A DNA stretch of 64,000 nucleotides from Halogeometricum sp. S3BR5-2. GTDB taxonomy: Archaea; Halobacteriota; Halobacteria; Halobacteriales; Haloferacaceae. Positions 42,961 through 53,465 of this stretch are shown in pieces (positions within the stretch are counted from its first letter, which is position 1; the number at the start of each line of letters is the position of its first letter). Below the pieces are notes generated by a model. It did no database searches. It saw only the letters and a program-made list of their open reading frames with translations, and was not told the origin of the DNA. Location: NCBI RefSeq assembly GCF_031624635.1, contig NZ_JAMQOQ010000003.1, positions 372,001 to 436,000 on the forward strand. Direction: 5' to 3'. A program made the translations under genes and the position numbers.

Positions 42961-44442
42961 CTACGACAGCACCGACTCGACGAGTCGCGTGTCCAACAGC
43001 CCGCTGTAGACGGCGAGCGCCGCCCACACAGCCCCGCCGAGCGCTATCACGGCGAGGAGCGACGGGAGTCCGGAGACGAACGTCCGAGCGTAGTAGACGA
43101 TGGCGCCCATGCCGGCGGAGATGCCGACGACGACGCCGCTCTCGAACAGCAGTCGACGCACGCGGAACGGGAACTCGCGGTAGATGTAGGAGACGTTGAT
43201 GACCGTGTATCCGGCGTGCGTCACCACCGTCGCGACGGCCGCTCCGAGTGCGCCGAACGCCGGGATGAGGAGGAGGTTCAAGACGAAGTTCGCGACGGAG
43301 GTCCCCCCGTTCGCGATGGCGCGCTCGCGCCCCCGCCCGAGGTAGTCGAGGCTGTTCGTGGTTATCTGATTCACCGCGTCGATGACGATGAGGACGCCGA
43401 ACAGTTGCACGAGGGGAACGGCGTCGAGGTAGTTCGCGCCGAACACGTAGCGGATGGTCGGTTCGGCGACCAGCGCGAGTCCGACGCCCGCGGGAACGTA
43501 CAGCAGGAGGACGTGCCTGAGCGCCGACTCGTATATCCGAGACGCGCTCTGCCCCTGATCGCTGGCTTTCCGCTCGCCCAGTCGGGGGGCCAGCGTCGTG
43601 TCTATCGACCGCGCGGGGACGATGGCGAAGTCGGCTATCTGCTTCGCCAGCGTGTAGTAGCCGACCGCGACGGGGTTGACCAGCACGCCCACGAGCACCA
43701 TGTCGACCCGCTTGTCGAGGACGTCCGCGCCGCTCGTGACCGTCAGCGGGACGCCGTAGCGTGCGATCCGCCGCCGCAGTCCGGACTCGGGGTCGCCGCC
43801 GGTCGGCAGCGAGCGGTAGAACCGCCGGTAGAACACGACGAGTCCGAGGACGGCCGAGACGAGAAAGCCCGCCAGATAGCCGTACAGCGCGCCGACGGCG
43901 CCGAACCCGGCGAGGACGAACCCGGCCGCGAAGACGAACCGCACGACGCCGTCGACGGTCCGGAACACGCCGCTCCACTCGACGCGGTTGAACGCGTTGA
44001 ACAGCAGTCGGACCGCGATGGCGAACGGGTACAGCGCGAGGTAGCCGACGCCGACGGCGAGGAACGGTTCGACGGCGGGGCGGCCGAGGAGGCCGGCGAG
44101 GCGTCCGCCGACCGCCCAGAAGACGACGCTGACGACGACGGTGGCGACGCCGACGTACAGCAGGGTCGTCCGGACGATGTGTCTGACCTGCGTCTCGTCG
44201 GACTCGATGTACTCGGTGACGAAGCGGGCGCCGGACTTCGCCAGCCCCAGCCCCAAGAACAACTGCGTCACGCCGAGAATCGACAGCGCGAAGCTCAGCA
44301 GTCCGTACCCTTCCGGCGTGAGGAGGTAGCGGGTGAGGACGACGATGAGCCCCGCGTTGGCGACGACGTAGAGCACCTGCGAGACGAAGCTCACCTTGAG
44401 CCCGCTGGCCATCCGCTCTCGTACCGACTCCTCCGAGGTCAT
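42961..44442 (-). CDS. Polysaccharide flippase (Wzx/MOP superfamily)
   Basis: 493 aa with about 14 hydrophobic helices. The start (GLKVSFVSQVLYVVANAGLIVVLTRYLLTPEGYGLLSF) is typical of Wzx/AglR-type flippases: the L-x2-E-x-YG segment is the family marker. It should move lipid-linked oligosaccharides across the membrane, the step between cytoplasmic assembly and outside use. Last gene of a minus-strand run (deacetylase, DUF354, GT4, flippase). Confidence 0.9.
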   Translation of the reverse strand: MTSEESVRERMASGLKVSFVSQVLYVVANAGLIVVLTRYLLTPEGYGLLSFALSILGVTQLFLGLGLAKSGARFVTEYIESDETQVRHIVRTTLLYVGVATVVVSVVFWAVGGRLAGLLGRPAVEPFLAVGVGYLALYPFAIAVRLLFNAFNRVEWSGVFRTVDGVVRFVFAAGFVLAGFGAVGALYGYLAGFLVSAVLGLVVFYRRFYRSLPTGGDPESGLRRRIARYGVPLTVTSGADVLDKRVDMVLVGVLVNPVAVGYYTLAKQIADFAIVPARSIDTTLAPRLGERKASDQGQSASRIYESALRHVLLLYVPAGVGLALVAEPTIRYVFGANYLDAVPLVQLFGVLIVIDAVNQITTNSLDYLGRGRERAIANGGTSVANFVLNLLLIPAFGALGAAVATVVTHAGYTVINVSYIYREFPFRVRRLLFESGVVVGISAGMGAIVYYARTFVSGLPSLLAVIALGGAVWAALAVYSGLLDTRLVESVLS

Positions 44443-44485
44443 GCGTTCGAGCGAACCGTCGGGGCCGTCGGCGGCGGTCCCTCCG

Positions 44486-45463
44486 TCACAGTCTCCTCTC
44501 AGCCACGTTCGGTTCTGATTCCCGCTCCTCGGTCGGACGCTCCAGCGCGGAGCGATAGACGGCGAGGATTCGGTCGCCCATGCGGTCCAGACTCCACTCG
44601 TCGGCCATCTTCCGCCCGTCCGACCCCGTCCCGGACCGGAGGGCGCGTTCGAGTCCGGAGACGAGTTCGTCGTCGGTTGCGCCGACGGTGCTGTTCCGCA
44701 CCGTCCCGAGGGCCTCTCTCGCGAACCCCACGTCGGTCGAGACGACGGGGACGTTGCACGCCGCGGCCTCCTTGATCACCATCGGTCCGGCCTCGCGGTC
44801 GGAGGTCACGATGACCGCGTCGCTCGCGTTCATGTAGTACGGCATCTCCTCGTAGGGGACGCCGGTTATCCACCGCAACTCCGCGTCGACGTCGGCCCGT
44901 TCGACGACGGCCCTGGCGCGGGGGTAGTTCTTGACCGCCCGCGTCTTCCGATACGGGAACAGGACGACGTTCGCGTCCGTCTCCCACCCGATGCGCGCCC
45001 GGGCCTCGTCCCGCGGAATCGGACGGAACCGTTCGACGTCGACGCCGAACGGAATGACGTGGTGCGGACGCGACAGGTACGTCGACATCGCGGACGACGG
45101 GACGATGACCTCGTCGCAGTGGTGCGCCATCGTCCGAGAGACGCGCGAGACCCAGTCGCCGGCCATCAGGTCCGACCCCCAGAACGTGACGACGACCGGG
45201 CGGTTCAGTTCGACGAGCGCGAGGGGACTCAGGAGGCCGTAGTGGATGTGTATCAGGTCGTACTCGTGTTGGGACTGTTTGAGGAGGCTCACGACCGTCC
45301 GAACGTAGTCGCGGACGGACCGCGACGACTCCGAACTCGACGTCTCCGACGCCTCCTGACTGACCGCGACCGTATCGCTCGCCACTCCCTTCTCGGCCAG
45401 CGTCTCGACCTGTTTCTCGAAGAAGGAGGCGCCGTCGTAGGTGACGACGTTGAGGACGCGCAC
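44486..45463 (-). CDS. Family 4 glycosyltransferase (GT-B)
   Basis: 325 aa. Two Rossmann-like halves; the second carries the GT4 signature: VVLFPYRKTRAVKNYPRA (donor-binding start), then EAGPMVIKEAAACNVPVVSTDVG with the E-x7-E pair, and a C-terminal helix. It transfers a hexose or related sugar from a nucleotide donor. It lies 43 bases before the flippase gene on the same strand, pointing to a shared role in building the lipid-linked glycan. Confidence 0.88.
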   Translation of the reverse strand: MRVLNVVTYDGASFFEKQVETLAEKGVASDTVAVSQEASETSSSESSRSVRDYVRTVVSLLKQSQHEYDLIHIHYGLLSPLALVELNRPVVVTFWGSDLMAGDWVSRVSRTMAHHCDEVIVPSSAMSTYLSRPHHVIPFGVDVERFRPIPRDEARARIGWETDANVVLFPYRKTRAVKNYPRARAVVERADVDAELRWITGVPYEEMPYYMNASDAVIVTSDREAGPMVIKEAAACNVPVVSTDVGFAREALGTVRNSTVGATDDELVSGLERALRSGTGSDGRKMADEWSLDRMGDRILAVYRSALERPTEERESEPNVAERRL

Positions 45464-45644
45464 TACCTGCTTCCCCCATCCGGCCGCGCGGGCCCGTGAC
45501 GCTGTTCGTTCGGCGGGGGAGCGACCCGTCCTCCCCTCGTGACCATGCGGCGACCGCGGACGCTCGAACGGGTGGACATTTCGTCTCGGAGGTAACCCGA
45601 TTCGGACGTTGTAATTGTGGGGCTTTCGACGGGCATCCGAGGGG

Positions 45645-46547
45645 TTAATCTTCCAGTGAGGGGACGAAATCGACCGACTGCGCGTCGGTTCCTCTCAACG
45701 AATCGAGAAGTTCGCGGGGCGGGCCGACCCACGCTCCCATCTCGAGCGCCCGTTCCACCAGCTTCCGATACACCCGTTTGTAGTTCGGATACTCCCGCTC
45801 GTTGAAGTAGCAGGGATGCCAGAGAACCGTCATGATCGCCCCGCGGTCCCGCGCCCGTTCGAGGAGGCGCTCGCACGCCTCCCACGCGGTGTCGGCGTCC
45901 GTCGGGACGTCCGGCAGCGTGAGTTCCATGAGCGTGAGCGGGAAGACGACGAACTCGTCGTTCAGCGGCCTGAGGACGTTGTAGCCGTAGTGGAACCCGT
46001 ACTCGCGCGTCCGGCCGAGCGTCGCGTCGTAGTCGAAGCCCAGTTCGGACTGGAGTTCCCACGTCCGGGGCCGTTCGAGGTTCAGGTAGTGCTGGCGTAT
46101 CCCCGACACCTCGTGCCCCAACACCCCTTCGAGCGTCTCCTTCTCCTCGCGGAGTCGGTCGATATCGCGGTACGACTCGTAGGAGCCGTGGAGGCCCACC
46201 TCCCATCCGCCCTCGTCCAGTCGGCGGATGACGTCCGCGATGGCCGGGTCGGTCACCGAGTACCGCCCGGTGTACAGCACCCAGTTTCTCAGTTCGGTCC
46301 ACTCGCGCGGCGATTTGTCCCGGAGCAGGTTCTGTTCCTCCAGGAAGTAGAACGCCGACCGGACCCCGAGGTCGGCTTCGAGTTCCATTATCTCCTCGAA
46401 CTGCCAGTACGGGTTGTTGCCGGGTAACGCCGTCTTGAGGTGGTACAGCGAGCGCTCCGTGACCGCCCGGTACGGCGCCTGGAACGTCTTGTACGGCCTG
46501 TCGACGTCGTGCGTGAGACACAGCGCGAAACTGTGCTCCTCACGCAT
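45645..46547 (-). CDS. Polysaccharide deacetylase family protein
   Basis: 300 aa. FALCLTHDVDRPYK at residues 7-20 gives the catalytic-base and metal Asp pair, and GGWEVGLHGSYES near 115 the metal His in family order. Later, a VLWHPCYFN segment carries another conserved His. No signal peptide, so it acts in the cytosol on a precursor. Its start overlaps the 3' end of the DUF354 gene by eight bases, so both are likely translated together. Confidence 0.86.
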   Translation of the reverse strand: MREEHSFALCLTHDVDRPYKTFQAPYRAVTERSLYHLKTALPGNNPYWQFEEIMELEADLGVRSAFYFLEEQNLLRDKSPREWTELRNWVLYTGRYSVTDPAIADVIRRLDEGGWEVGLHGSYESYRDIDRLREEKETLEGVLGHEVSGIRQHYLNLERPRTWELQSELGFDYDATLGRTREYGFHYGYNVLRPLNDEFVVFPLTLMELTLPDVPTDADTAWEACERLLERARDRGAIMTVLWHPCYFNEREYPNYKRVYRKLVERALEMGAWVGPPRELLDSLRGTDAQSVDFVPSLED

Positions 46548-47616
46548 TCCGCGACACCCCCTCGGACTCGGCGGGCATCTCCCCGCCGGCGCCGCCGACC
46601 GCGGTCAACACCTCGGTCGCAAAGCGCGTTACGTCGATCTTGTCCGCGAGCAGGCGCTCCCGGTTCCGCCGCCAACTGTCCGTCGTCACCGGGTCCGAGA
46701 GGAGGCCTCGGATCTCCTCGAGCGCCTCCCGTTCGTCCGGCGTCGAGAAGACGAGACCGTACCGGCCGCCGAGTTCCGCGAAGTTGCTCATGTCCGTCTC
46801 CCCCGCGAAGGAGTTCACGCGTATCGCCGGCGTCCCGAGGATACCCGCCTCCGTCGCCATCGTCGAGGAGTCGGAGACGACGAGCGTCGCGTGCGCGAGG
46901 AGGTGGTGGAACTGGTGGGGCGGCACCGGCACCGCGTATTCGGAGTAGTGGTCGGCGTCACCCTCGTTGGCGACGAACACGCGGCCGTGCGACCGGAGGA
47001 ACGTCAGCAACCGCCGCTTTCCGCTGGCGCTGAACCCGTCGTGGAACACGTCGTGGTGCGCCTGCATGTCGCTGAACCGGACGACGAAGAACTGCTCGTC
47101 GGGGTCGACGCCCGCCTCTCGGAGCACGTCGGGGTCCGGCGTGAAGTAGTTCGGGTGGAGGTACGCGAGTTCGTGGAACCCGTCGTAGCGGTGTTGCTTC
47201 GCGCCGAAGTTCATCTCGAAGCGCTTCGGGGTGCAGATGACGTCCGCGAACGGGACCATCAGCCAGTTCGAGGAGAGTTCGCTGTCGGTGAAGACGACGC
47301 TCTTGGCGTCGGCGACCGTCGCCGCGTGCGCGGCCGCGAGGCCGCCGATGCCGGTGATCACGTCCGGTCGGAGCCGTCGCGCCTGCCGGGCGAGGGCGTA
47401 CTCGAATCGAAGCTGTCGGAGCGCCAACGACCCGAACGACGCGGACGCGCCCGCGAGGACGGTGTGGTCGATGCCGTAGTTTCGGAGCAGTTCGACCGCG
47501 ACGTCCTTCGCGCGGACGTAGACGCGGACGTCGTGGCCGTGCCGACGAAGCTCCCGGATGACGTTCTTGAAGAAGTGAACGTGCGCCGGATGCTGCACCG
47601 TCACGAACGCCTTCAT
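46540..47616 (-). CDS. DUF354 protein (UDP-GlcNAc 2-epimerase/GT-B-like fold)
   Basis: 358 aa. The N-terminus FVTVQHPAHVHFFKNVIREL and the C-terminal SDSSTMATEAGILGTPAIRVNSF (donor-binding strand-loop-helix) are hallmarks of DUF354, a family with the GT-B fold of glycosyltransferases and nucleotide-sugar epimerases. It is common in archaeal surface-glycan loci. First gene of the minus-strand run that continues with the deacetylase. The start is at 47616; the open frame upstream begins with an Arg-rich stretch unlike the family. Confidence 0.82.
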   Translation of the reverse strand: MKAFVTVQHPAHVHFFKNVIRELRRHGHDVRVYVRAKDVAVELLRNYGIDHTVLAGASASFGSLALRQLRFEYALARQARRLRPDVITGIGGLAAAHAATVADAKSVVFTDSELSSNWLMVPFADVICTPKRFEMNFGAKQHRYDGFHELAYLHPNYFTPDPDVLREAGVDPDEQFFVVRFSDMQAHHDVFHDGFSASGKRRLLTFLRSHGRVFVANEGDADHYSEYAVPVPPHQFHHLLAHATLVVSDSSTMATEAGILGTPAIRVNSFAGETDMSNFAELGGRYGLVFSTPDEREALEEIRGLLSDPVTTDSWRRNRERLLADKIDVTRFATEVLTAVGGAGGEMPAESEGVSRNA

Positions 47617-47937
47617 CGCGCGCGCTCCCCGCTCCGCCCGCCCCCGGCCCGTCGCGGCGGACACACTGTCGGATCTCTGTCGCTCATACCCGCCGCATGG
47701 GACCCTCTCGTGTTTGTAATGAGAGGACTGTCGTTCGGTTAATCATTACTGAGCGATGGGTCCGCGCTCCGAGCGGGTCGAAAGTCCCCATTTACAAAGC
47801 GCTCGGTAGCCGAACCGGCGTCCAATGATACAGAGAGGCGGTGCTGTCGACTCGCGACCGTGCGGCGTACGTCGGCGGACGGACGGAACGAGGGACCCGC
47901 TTCGAGAGTACGTCTCGGAACGACCGGTCGTGGGACG
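47617..47937. promoter_or_regulatory. Divergent promoter region inside the polysaccharide locus
   Basis: 321 gene-free bases. CTCTC and GAGAG flank a TTTGTAAT core at 47705-47725, a small inverted repeat about 90-110 bases before the DUF354 start. An AT-rich run GGTTAATCATTACTGA lies at 47736-47751. These are likely promoter elements for the two divergent transcripts. Confidence 0.4.
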
Positions 47938-49149
47938 ATGACGAGCGGTACCGTCCTCGTTCTCGACAGTCAGGCGCAGAACGCGCTCGGGTTGATACGG
48001 ACGCTGAGCGCCAAGGGGCTCTCCGTGACCGCCGGGGGGTACACGCGGTATCTGCCGGGTATGCTCTCGCGGCACTCGGCGGAGTCGTACGTCTATCCGG
48101 ACCCGCTGACCGAGACGACCACGTTCGTCGACCACCTGGTCGACCACCTCGCGGCACACGAGTACGACGCGGTGTTCGCGGTGACGGACCTGACGACGCT
48201 GCTCCTCTCGAAGTACAGAGAGCGGCTCGAAGAGACGGGCACGGCCGTCGGCGCGGAGTCGTGGGACAGACACCTCGCGGCGAACGACAAGGGGCGACTG
48301 TTCGAGGCGATGGCGGACGTCGACGTGCCGACGCCGCGGACCCATACGCCGGCGTCGCTCGACGACGTCCGCGAACTCGACGAGCGGATAGACTACCCCG
48401 TGGTCGTCAAACCCCGTCGGACGACCTACGTGGACGACGACGGGCAGTGTTACACCCGGCGGCTCTCCGGCGACAACTACGTCGCGCCGGAGGAGAGTCT
48501 GACCGAGCGGTACGCGTCGCTCGTCGACGGCGACGCGGCGTTCGACGCGGACCCGCCGCTGGTTCAGGAGTACGTCGACGGCCTCGAAACGATGTGCACC
48601 GTCGGAATCGCCGACGAGGGGGAACTGCTGACCCACTTCCAACACAAGAAGTTCCGCGTCTACCCGCCCTCGGGCGGCGTCGGCGCGGTGCGGCAGGGCG
48701 TCCGCGAACCGCGGATGCGGACATACGCCGAACGCGTCGTCGAGGAGTTGGGGTGGACGGGTCCGCTCCACGTCGAGTTCATGAAGACGGCGGACGGCGA
48801 CTTCTACCTGCTCGAGGTCAACGGGCGCTACTGGGGGTCGCTCGCGCTCACCATCAACAGCGGCGTCGACATCCCGTGGTACCACTACCAGCAGTTGACC
48901 GGCGAGACGCCCGACGTGGACCCGAACCTCCGGTACCGGACGGACGTCAAGCAGCGGAAGCTGTTCTACCAGGACATCCTCTGGCTCAACGAGAACCTCT
49001 CGCGGGGGAACGTCTCGGCGCTCGTCCCGTTCCTCACGTCGTTCTTCACGACGCGGGAGGAGTTCCTCGACCTGTTCGACCCGCTTCCCCTCCTCGGCGT
49101 TCTCCCGCGGACGGCGAAGATACTCGTCAACAGACAGGACCCGCGGTGA
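47938..49149 (+). CDS. ATP-grasp ligase, second copy type in the polysaccharide locus
   Basis: 403 aa. N-terminal VLVLDSQAQNALGLIRTLSAKGLSVTAGG resembles the pre-ATP-grasp domain. VVVKPRRTTYVDDDGQ near residue 160 carries the ATP-binding Lys. PLVQEYVDGLETMCTVG near 205 and LLEVNGRYWGSLALTINSGVD near 300 carry the metal-binding E-x-N. This subgroup occurs in capsule loci and is thought to ligate an amine or amino acid to a carboxylate. The next gene starts at GTG 49146, overlapping this stop (GTGA). Confidence 0.83.
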   Translation: MTSGTVLVLDSQAQNALGLIRTLSAKGLSVTAGGYTRYLPGMLSRHSAESYVYPDPLTETTTFVDHLVDHLAAHEYDAVFAVTDLTTLLLSKYRERLEETGTAVGAESWDRHLAANDKGRLFEAMADVDVPTPRTHTPASLDDVRELDERIDYPVVVKPRRTTYVDDDGQCYTRRLSGDNYVAPEESLTERYASLVDGDAAFDADPPLVQEYVDGLETMCTVGIADEGELLTHFQHKKFRVYPPSGGVGAVRQGVREPRMRTYAERVVEELGWTGPLHVEFMKTADGDFYLLEVNGRYWGSLALTINSGVDIPWYHYQQLTGETPDVDPNLRYRTDVKQRKLFYQDILWLNENLSRGNVSALVPFLTSFFTTREEFLDLFDPLPLLGVLPRTAKILVNRQDPR

Positions 49150-50012
49150 CCCGCTCGCCGCTCGACTTCGGACGTGCCGGCGAGGACACGCTGACGGGGC
49201 GAGCGAAGCGGTTCGCCCGGGAGAGCTACTGGCGCGCGCGACTCGCCCCGTCCGGGTGGCGACACCGGGCCGAACTCGACGGCCTGTCGGCGGAGTTCCG
49301 GATGGCGACCCGCTGTGAGTTCCAGCGGGCGACGACGCTCGTCGGCGAGGGAGCGGTCATCAGCGCGTTGCTGTCGGAGTTGGACGGCGACGAGGTGGTG
49401 TGGGACGTGGGCGCGAACGTCGGGATGTACGCCTGTTTCGTCCTTCGAAAGCTAACTGGGGGAGCGGTCGTCTGTTTCGAGCCCGAACCGTCGAACGAGG
49501 CGCGACTCCGGACGAACCTCGCGGCCAACGGGCCAGAACGCCGGTGGCGGACGTCGACCCTCGCGCTGTCGGACCGGAGCGGTCCCGGTCGCCTCGCCTC
49601 CGAACGGCGGGAGGTCGGCGCTGGTCACCACTATCTCACGGACGGAGAGGGGGAGAGCGAGACGGAGGGGCAGGTCCTCCGCGTCGACTGCCGGCGCGGA
49701 GACGAACTCGCCGGCGGGGCGTTCCCGTCGCCGGACGTCGTCAAGATAGACGTGCAGGGCGCGGAACTGAACGTGCTGCGGGGAATGGGCGATGCGCTCG
49801 ACGGCGTCGAGACGGCGTTCGTGGAGGTGCACGCGGAGAAGTGCCGCCGATACGGGACGACCGCCGAGGAGATAGAGGGCTACCTCCGGGACAGGGGGTT
49901 CTCGCTCGACTCGCTGGGCGAACCGACCTGGGACCGGCGCGGCGTCTACCACGTCCGCGCGCGCCGCGGAACGAACGCGGACGAGAACGGAAACGCGGAG
50001 ACCGAGAGCTGA
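49146..50012 (+). CDS. FkbM family methyltransferase
   Basis: 288 aa with a GTG start overlapping the ATP-grasp stop codon. SAM-binding motif I is VVWDVGANVGMYACFV near residue 83; VVCFEPEPSNEARLRTNL holds the acidic ribose-binding end of strand 2; DVVKIDVQGAELNVLRGM is the FkbM-specific motif. It would O-methylate a sugar or other polyol, as seen in glycan and natural-product loci. The Arg/Ala-rich N-terminus (residues 10-55) is helical. Confidence 0.87.
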   Translation: MTRSPLDFGRAGEDTLTGRAKRFARESYWRARLAPSGWRHRAELDGLSAEFRMATRCEFQRATTLVGEGAVISALLSELDGDEVVWDVGANVGMYACFVLRKLTGGAVVCFEPEPSNEARLRTNLAANGPERRWRTSTLALSDRSGPGRLASERREVGAGHHYLTDGEGESETEGQVLRVDCRRGDELAGGAFPSPDVVKIDVQGAELNVLRGMGDALDGVETAFVEVHAEKCRRYGTTAEEIEGYLRDRGFSLDSLGEPTWDRRGVYHVRARRGTNADENGNAETES

Positions 50013-50037
50013 ACGTGACTGAGACCGACCGCGCCGT

Positions 50038-51042
50038 TCAGCGGCTCACGACGCGGTAGGCGGCCTTCGCGAGGTCCATGCCGGCGCCGCCCGACTCGAT
50101 GCGGTAGTACGGGACGAGTTCGCCGCCGAACTTCGATTTGTACCGGCAGAGGCGCTCGGTGTTCGCACCGAGCAGGTCGTACCGATGCACGGAGTCGAGT
50201 TCCGGGTCCTCGATGATGTCTTCGAGGATTCGCCACTGGAGCAGGCTGTTGACGCTGACGCCCTCGTAGTCGACGCGGGCGCCGCCCAACCAGTATATCG
50301 CCGCGTCGTTCGAGTAGAGGACGACGACGCCGTTGAGGAACTTCCCGTTCGGGCCGCGGGCGACGTACACGCGGCTTCGGTCGCCGACCCTCTCCAGCAG
50401 GTCGCGGACGTAGGGCCACGAGAACGCGAACGACTCGCCCTGTTCGTCGTACCGGTCCTCGACGTTCCGGTGGATGGTCTGCGCCGCGTCCATCCCCTCG
50501 ACGCCGATGGTGAGGTCGAGTTCGTCGCGCTTTCGTATCTCCCGCCGGAGGCTCTTGCTGAACGACGACAGCAGTTCGTCGGCGGTGGTGTCCGAGAGCT
50601 CCAGTTCGTAGGTGAACTCGGGCGTGATCTGCATATCGCTCCACTGGTACGGTCGGGGGTCGAGGAAGTCCGTCGAGCAGACGAACCGGAGGAGCGTCCG
50701 CGAGGAGTCCACCGAGAGCCGTTCCAGCACCTCCTCGGTGAACTCGCGGTTCACCTTCTCCTGTTTCCGCTGCTTCGGGCTGTTCGGCGTCGCGATGGGA
50801 CCGAGGTACGGGACGCCGAGCGCCGGTGGCGGCGAGAAGACGGCGCGCCCGACGGCGTTTCGTCTGACGAACACCGGAAGTAGCGCGACCGCTTGGCTCC
50901 CCTTGAACCCGCCGTACAGCCGCAGTTCGGCCGACGTGTGCTCGTCGAGGACGGTCAGCGCCTCCTCGGTGTGGAAGACGTCGAATCCCGAAGAGGGAAG
51001 CTTCTCCCCCCATTCGGACAGCGACAGCGTCTCTATCTCCAT
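50038..51042 (-). CDS. FemAB/GNAT-like acyltransferase
   Basis: 334 aa. The chain has the two-lobed GNAT layout of FemAB-related proteins: an N-terminal domain with FDVFHTEEALTVLDEH and GGFKGSQAVALLPVFVRRN, and a second lobe with FLNGVVVLYSNDAAIYWLGGA. The helical arm (SSFSKSLRREIRKRDEL) and the LLQWRILEDIIED segment are typical. Bacterial FemABX enzymes add amino acids to lipid II from aminoacyl-tRNA, and exopolysaccharide-linked relatives occur in many clusters. It lies 63 bases after the WbpA-like gene on the same strand. Confidence 0.8.
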   Translation of the reverse strand: MEIETLSLSEWGEKLPSSGFDVFHTEEALTVLDEHTSAELRLYGGFKGSQAVALLPVFVRRNAVGRAVFSPPPALGVPYLGPIATPNSPKQRKQEKVNREFTEEVLERLSVDSSRTLLRFVCSTDFLDPRPYQWSDMQITPEFTYELELSDTTADELLSSFSKSLRREIRKRDELDLTIGVEGMDAAQTIHRNVEDRYDEQGESFAFSWPYVRDLLERVGDRSRVYVARGPNGKFLNGVVVLYSNDAAIYWLGGARVDYEGVSVNSLLQWRILEDIIEDPELDSVHRYDLLGANTERLCRYKSKFGGELVPYYRIESGGAGMDLAKAAYRVVSR

Positions 51043-51105
51043 CGTCGGTCCTCCTTCGACCCGCGGCCGTCGGCTCCGGTCGTCCCGCGAAGTTTCTTCC
51101 GCATC

Positions 51106-52472
51106 TCAGTACCTCCCGAGCGTGTAGACGCGGTGAGTCGTCCCGTCGAGGTCGTACGCGTCCCGTCCGTCGACGACGACGAGGTCGTCGAACGCCGACC
51201 ACTCGATGCGGTCGAACTCCTCGTGCGGCGTGACGACGACGACCGCGTCCAGGTCGAGCGAGGTCAGTTCGTCGATGGACGCGGGCGTCGCGCGGAGCCC
51301 CGGCATCTCGTCGAGCATCGGGTCCGCCGCGAACACCGTCGCCCCCGCGTCGTCGAGTTCGGCGGCGATGGGGTACGCCGGCGACTCGCGGGTCTCCTCG
51401 ACGCCCGGTCGGTAGGTGACGCCGAGGACGAGGACCCGCGCGTCCGCGACCTCTCCGCCGGCCTCGCGCAGTTGCTCGCGCAGTTTCTCCACGGTGAACG
51501 CCGGCATCGACTCGTTCACCTCCCGAGCGGTCCGCACGAGTCGCGCATCCGGCGCGCGCGAGAGGAGGAACCGCGGATAGTACGGGATACAGTGACCGCC
51601 GACGCCCGGTCCCGGTCGGTGGATGTCGCAGACCGAGAGCGTGTTCGCGGCGTCGATGGCCTCCAGCGTATCGATGCCCAGTTCGCCGCTCGCCCTGGCT
51701 ATCTCGTTCGCCAGGGCGATGTTCACGTCGCGGTAGACGCCCTCGAACACCTTCACGCACTCCGCCGTCGTCGCGTCCGAGACGGGAACAACCGCGTTCT
51801 CCGTGAGTTCCCCGTAGACGAGCGAGGCGACGCGGGTGCTCTCCGCGTCCGCACCGCCGACGACTTTCGGGTACGTCCCGCGGATGTCGGACAGCGCGGT
51901 TCCGCTCGCGGTCCGCTCCGGGCAGAACGCGAGGCCGAACTCCCCGAGGGAGAGGCCGCTCTCGGCCTCCAGCGTCGGGCGGACCACCTCCGAGCAGGTT
52001 CCGGGCGGGACCGTCGACTCGATGAGGACGACGTCGCCCGGGTCGAGACCGGTCCCGATGGCCGGTACGACCTGTTCGAGAGCCGTGAGGTCGGGGGAGC
52101 CGTCCTCGCGGATGACGGTGGGGACGATGACGACGTGGACGGACGCCTCCGACGCTGCGTCCGCCGCGTCAGTCGAAGCGGAGAGGGAGCCGTCGGCGAC
52201 GGTCCGCTCCACCGCGTCGGCGAGTCCCGGCTCTCCGCGGACCGGGGATACCCCGTCGTTGATTCGCTCGACGACGTCCGGGTCGATGTCCACCCCGGTC
52301 ACGTTCCCGGTCAGAGCCGCGAACGAGGCGGCTATCGGGAGTCCCATCTTCCCGAGACCGTAAACGGCGACGGGGACTTCTCCGGTGGTCAGCGCCTCGC
52401 TCTGCCGCACCGGCGAGACGGAGGCGTGATACAGCGATTCGATCGTCCGCGTCGTGTCTTCCGAGTTCGGAT

Positions 52473-52476
<4 letters not shown>
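51106..52476 (-). CDS. Nucleotide-sugar 6-dehydrogenase, WbpA-like (UDP-GlcNAc dehydrogenase)
   Basis: 456 aa. VAVYGLGKMGLPIAASFA at about 36-53 is the NAD-binding fold. VLIESTVPPGTCSEV near 150 and FCPERTASGTAL near 184 belong to the first domain. The catalytic Cys is Cys296 in GVGGHCIPYYP; the conserved AECVKVFEGVYRDVNIALANE holds the family Lys and Asn. Two NAD-dependent oxidations turn a UDP-hexosamine into the uronic acid. Its place in a coupled set with WbpB-, WbpE- and WbpD-like genes suggests UDP-GlcNAc as substrate, but UDP-ManNAc (WecC type) cannot be excluded. Confidence 0.85.
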
Positions 52477-53461
<985 letters not shown>

Positions 53462-53465
<4 letters not shown>

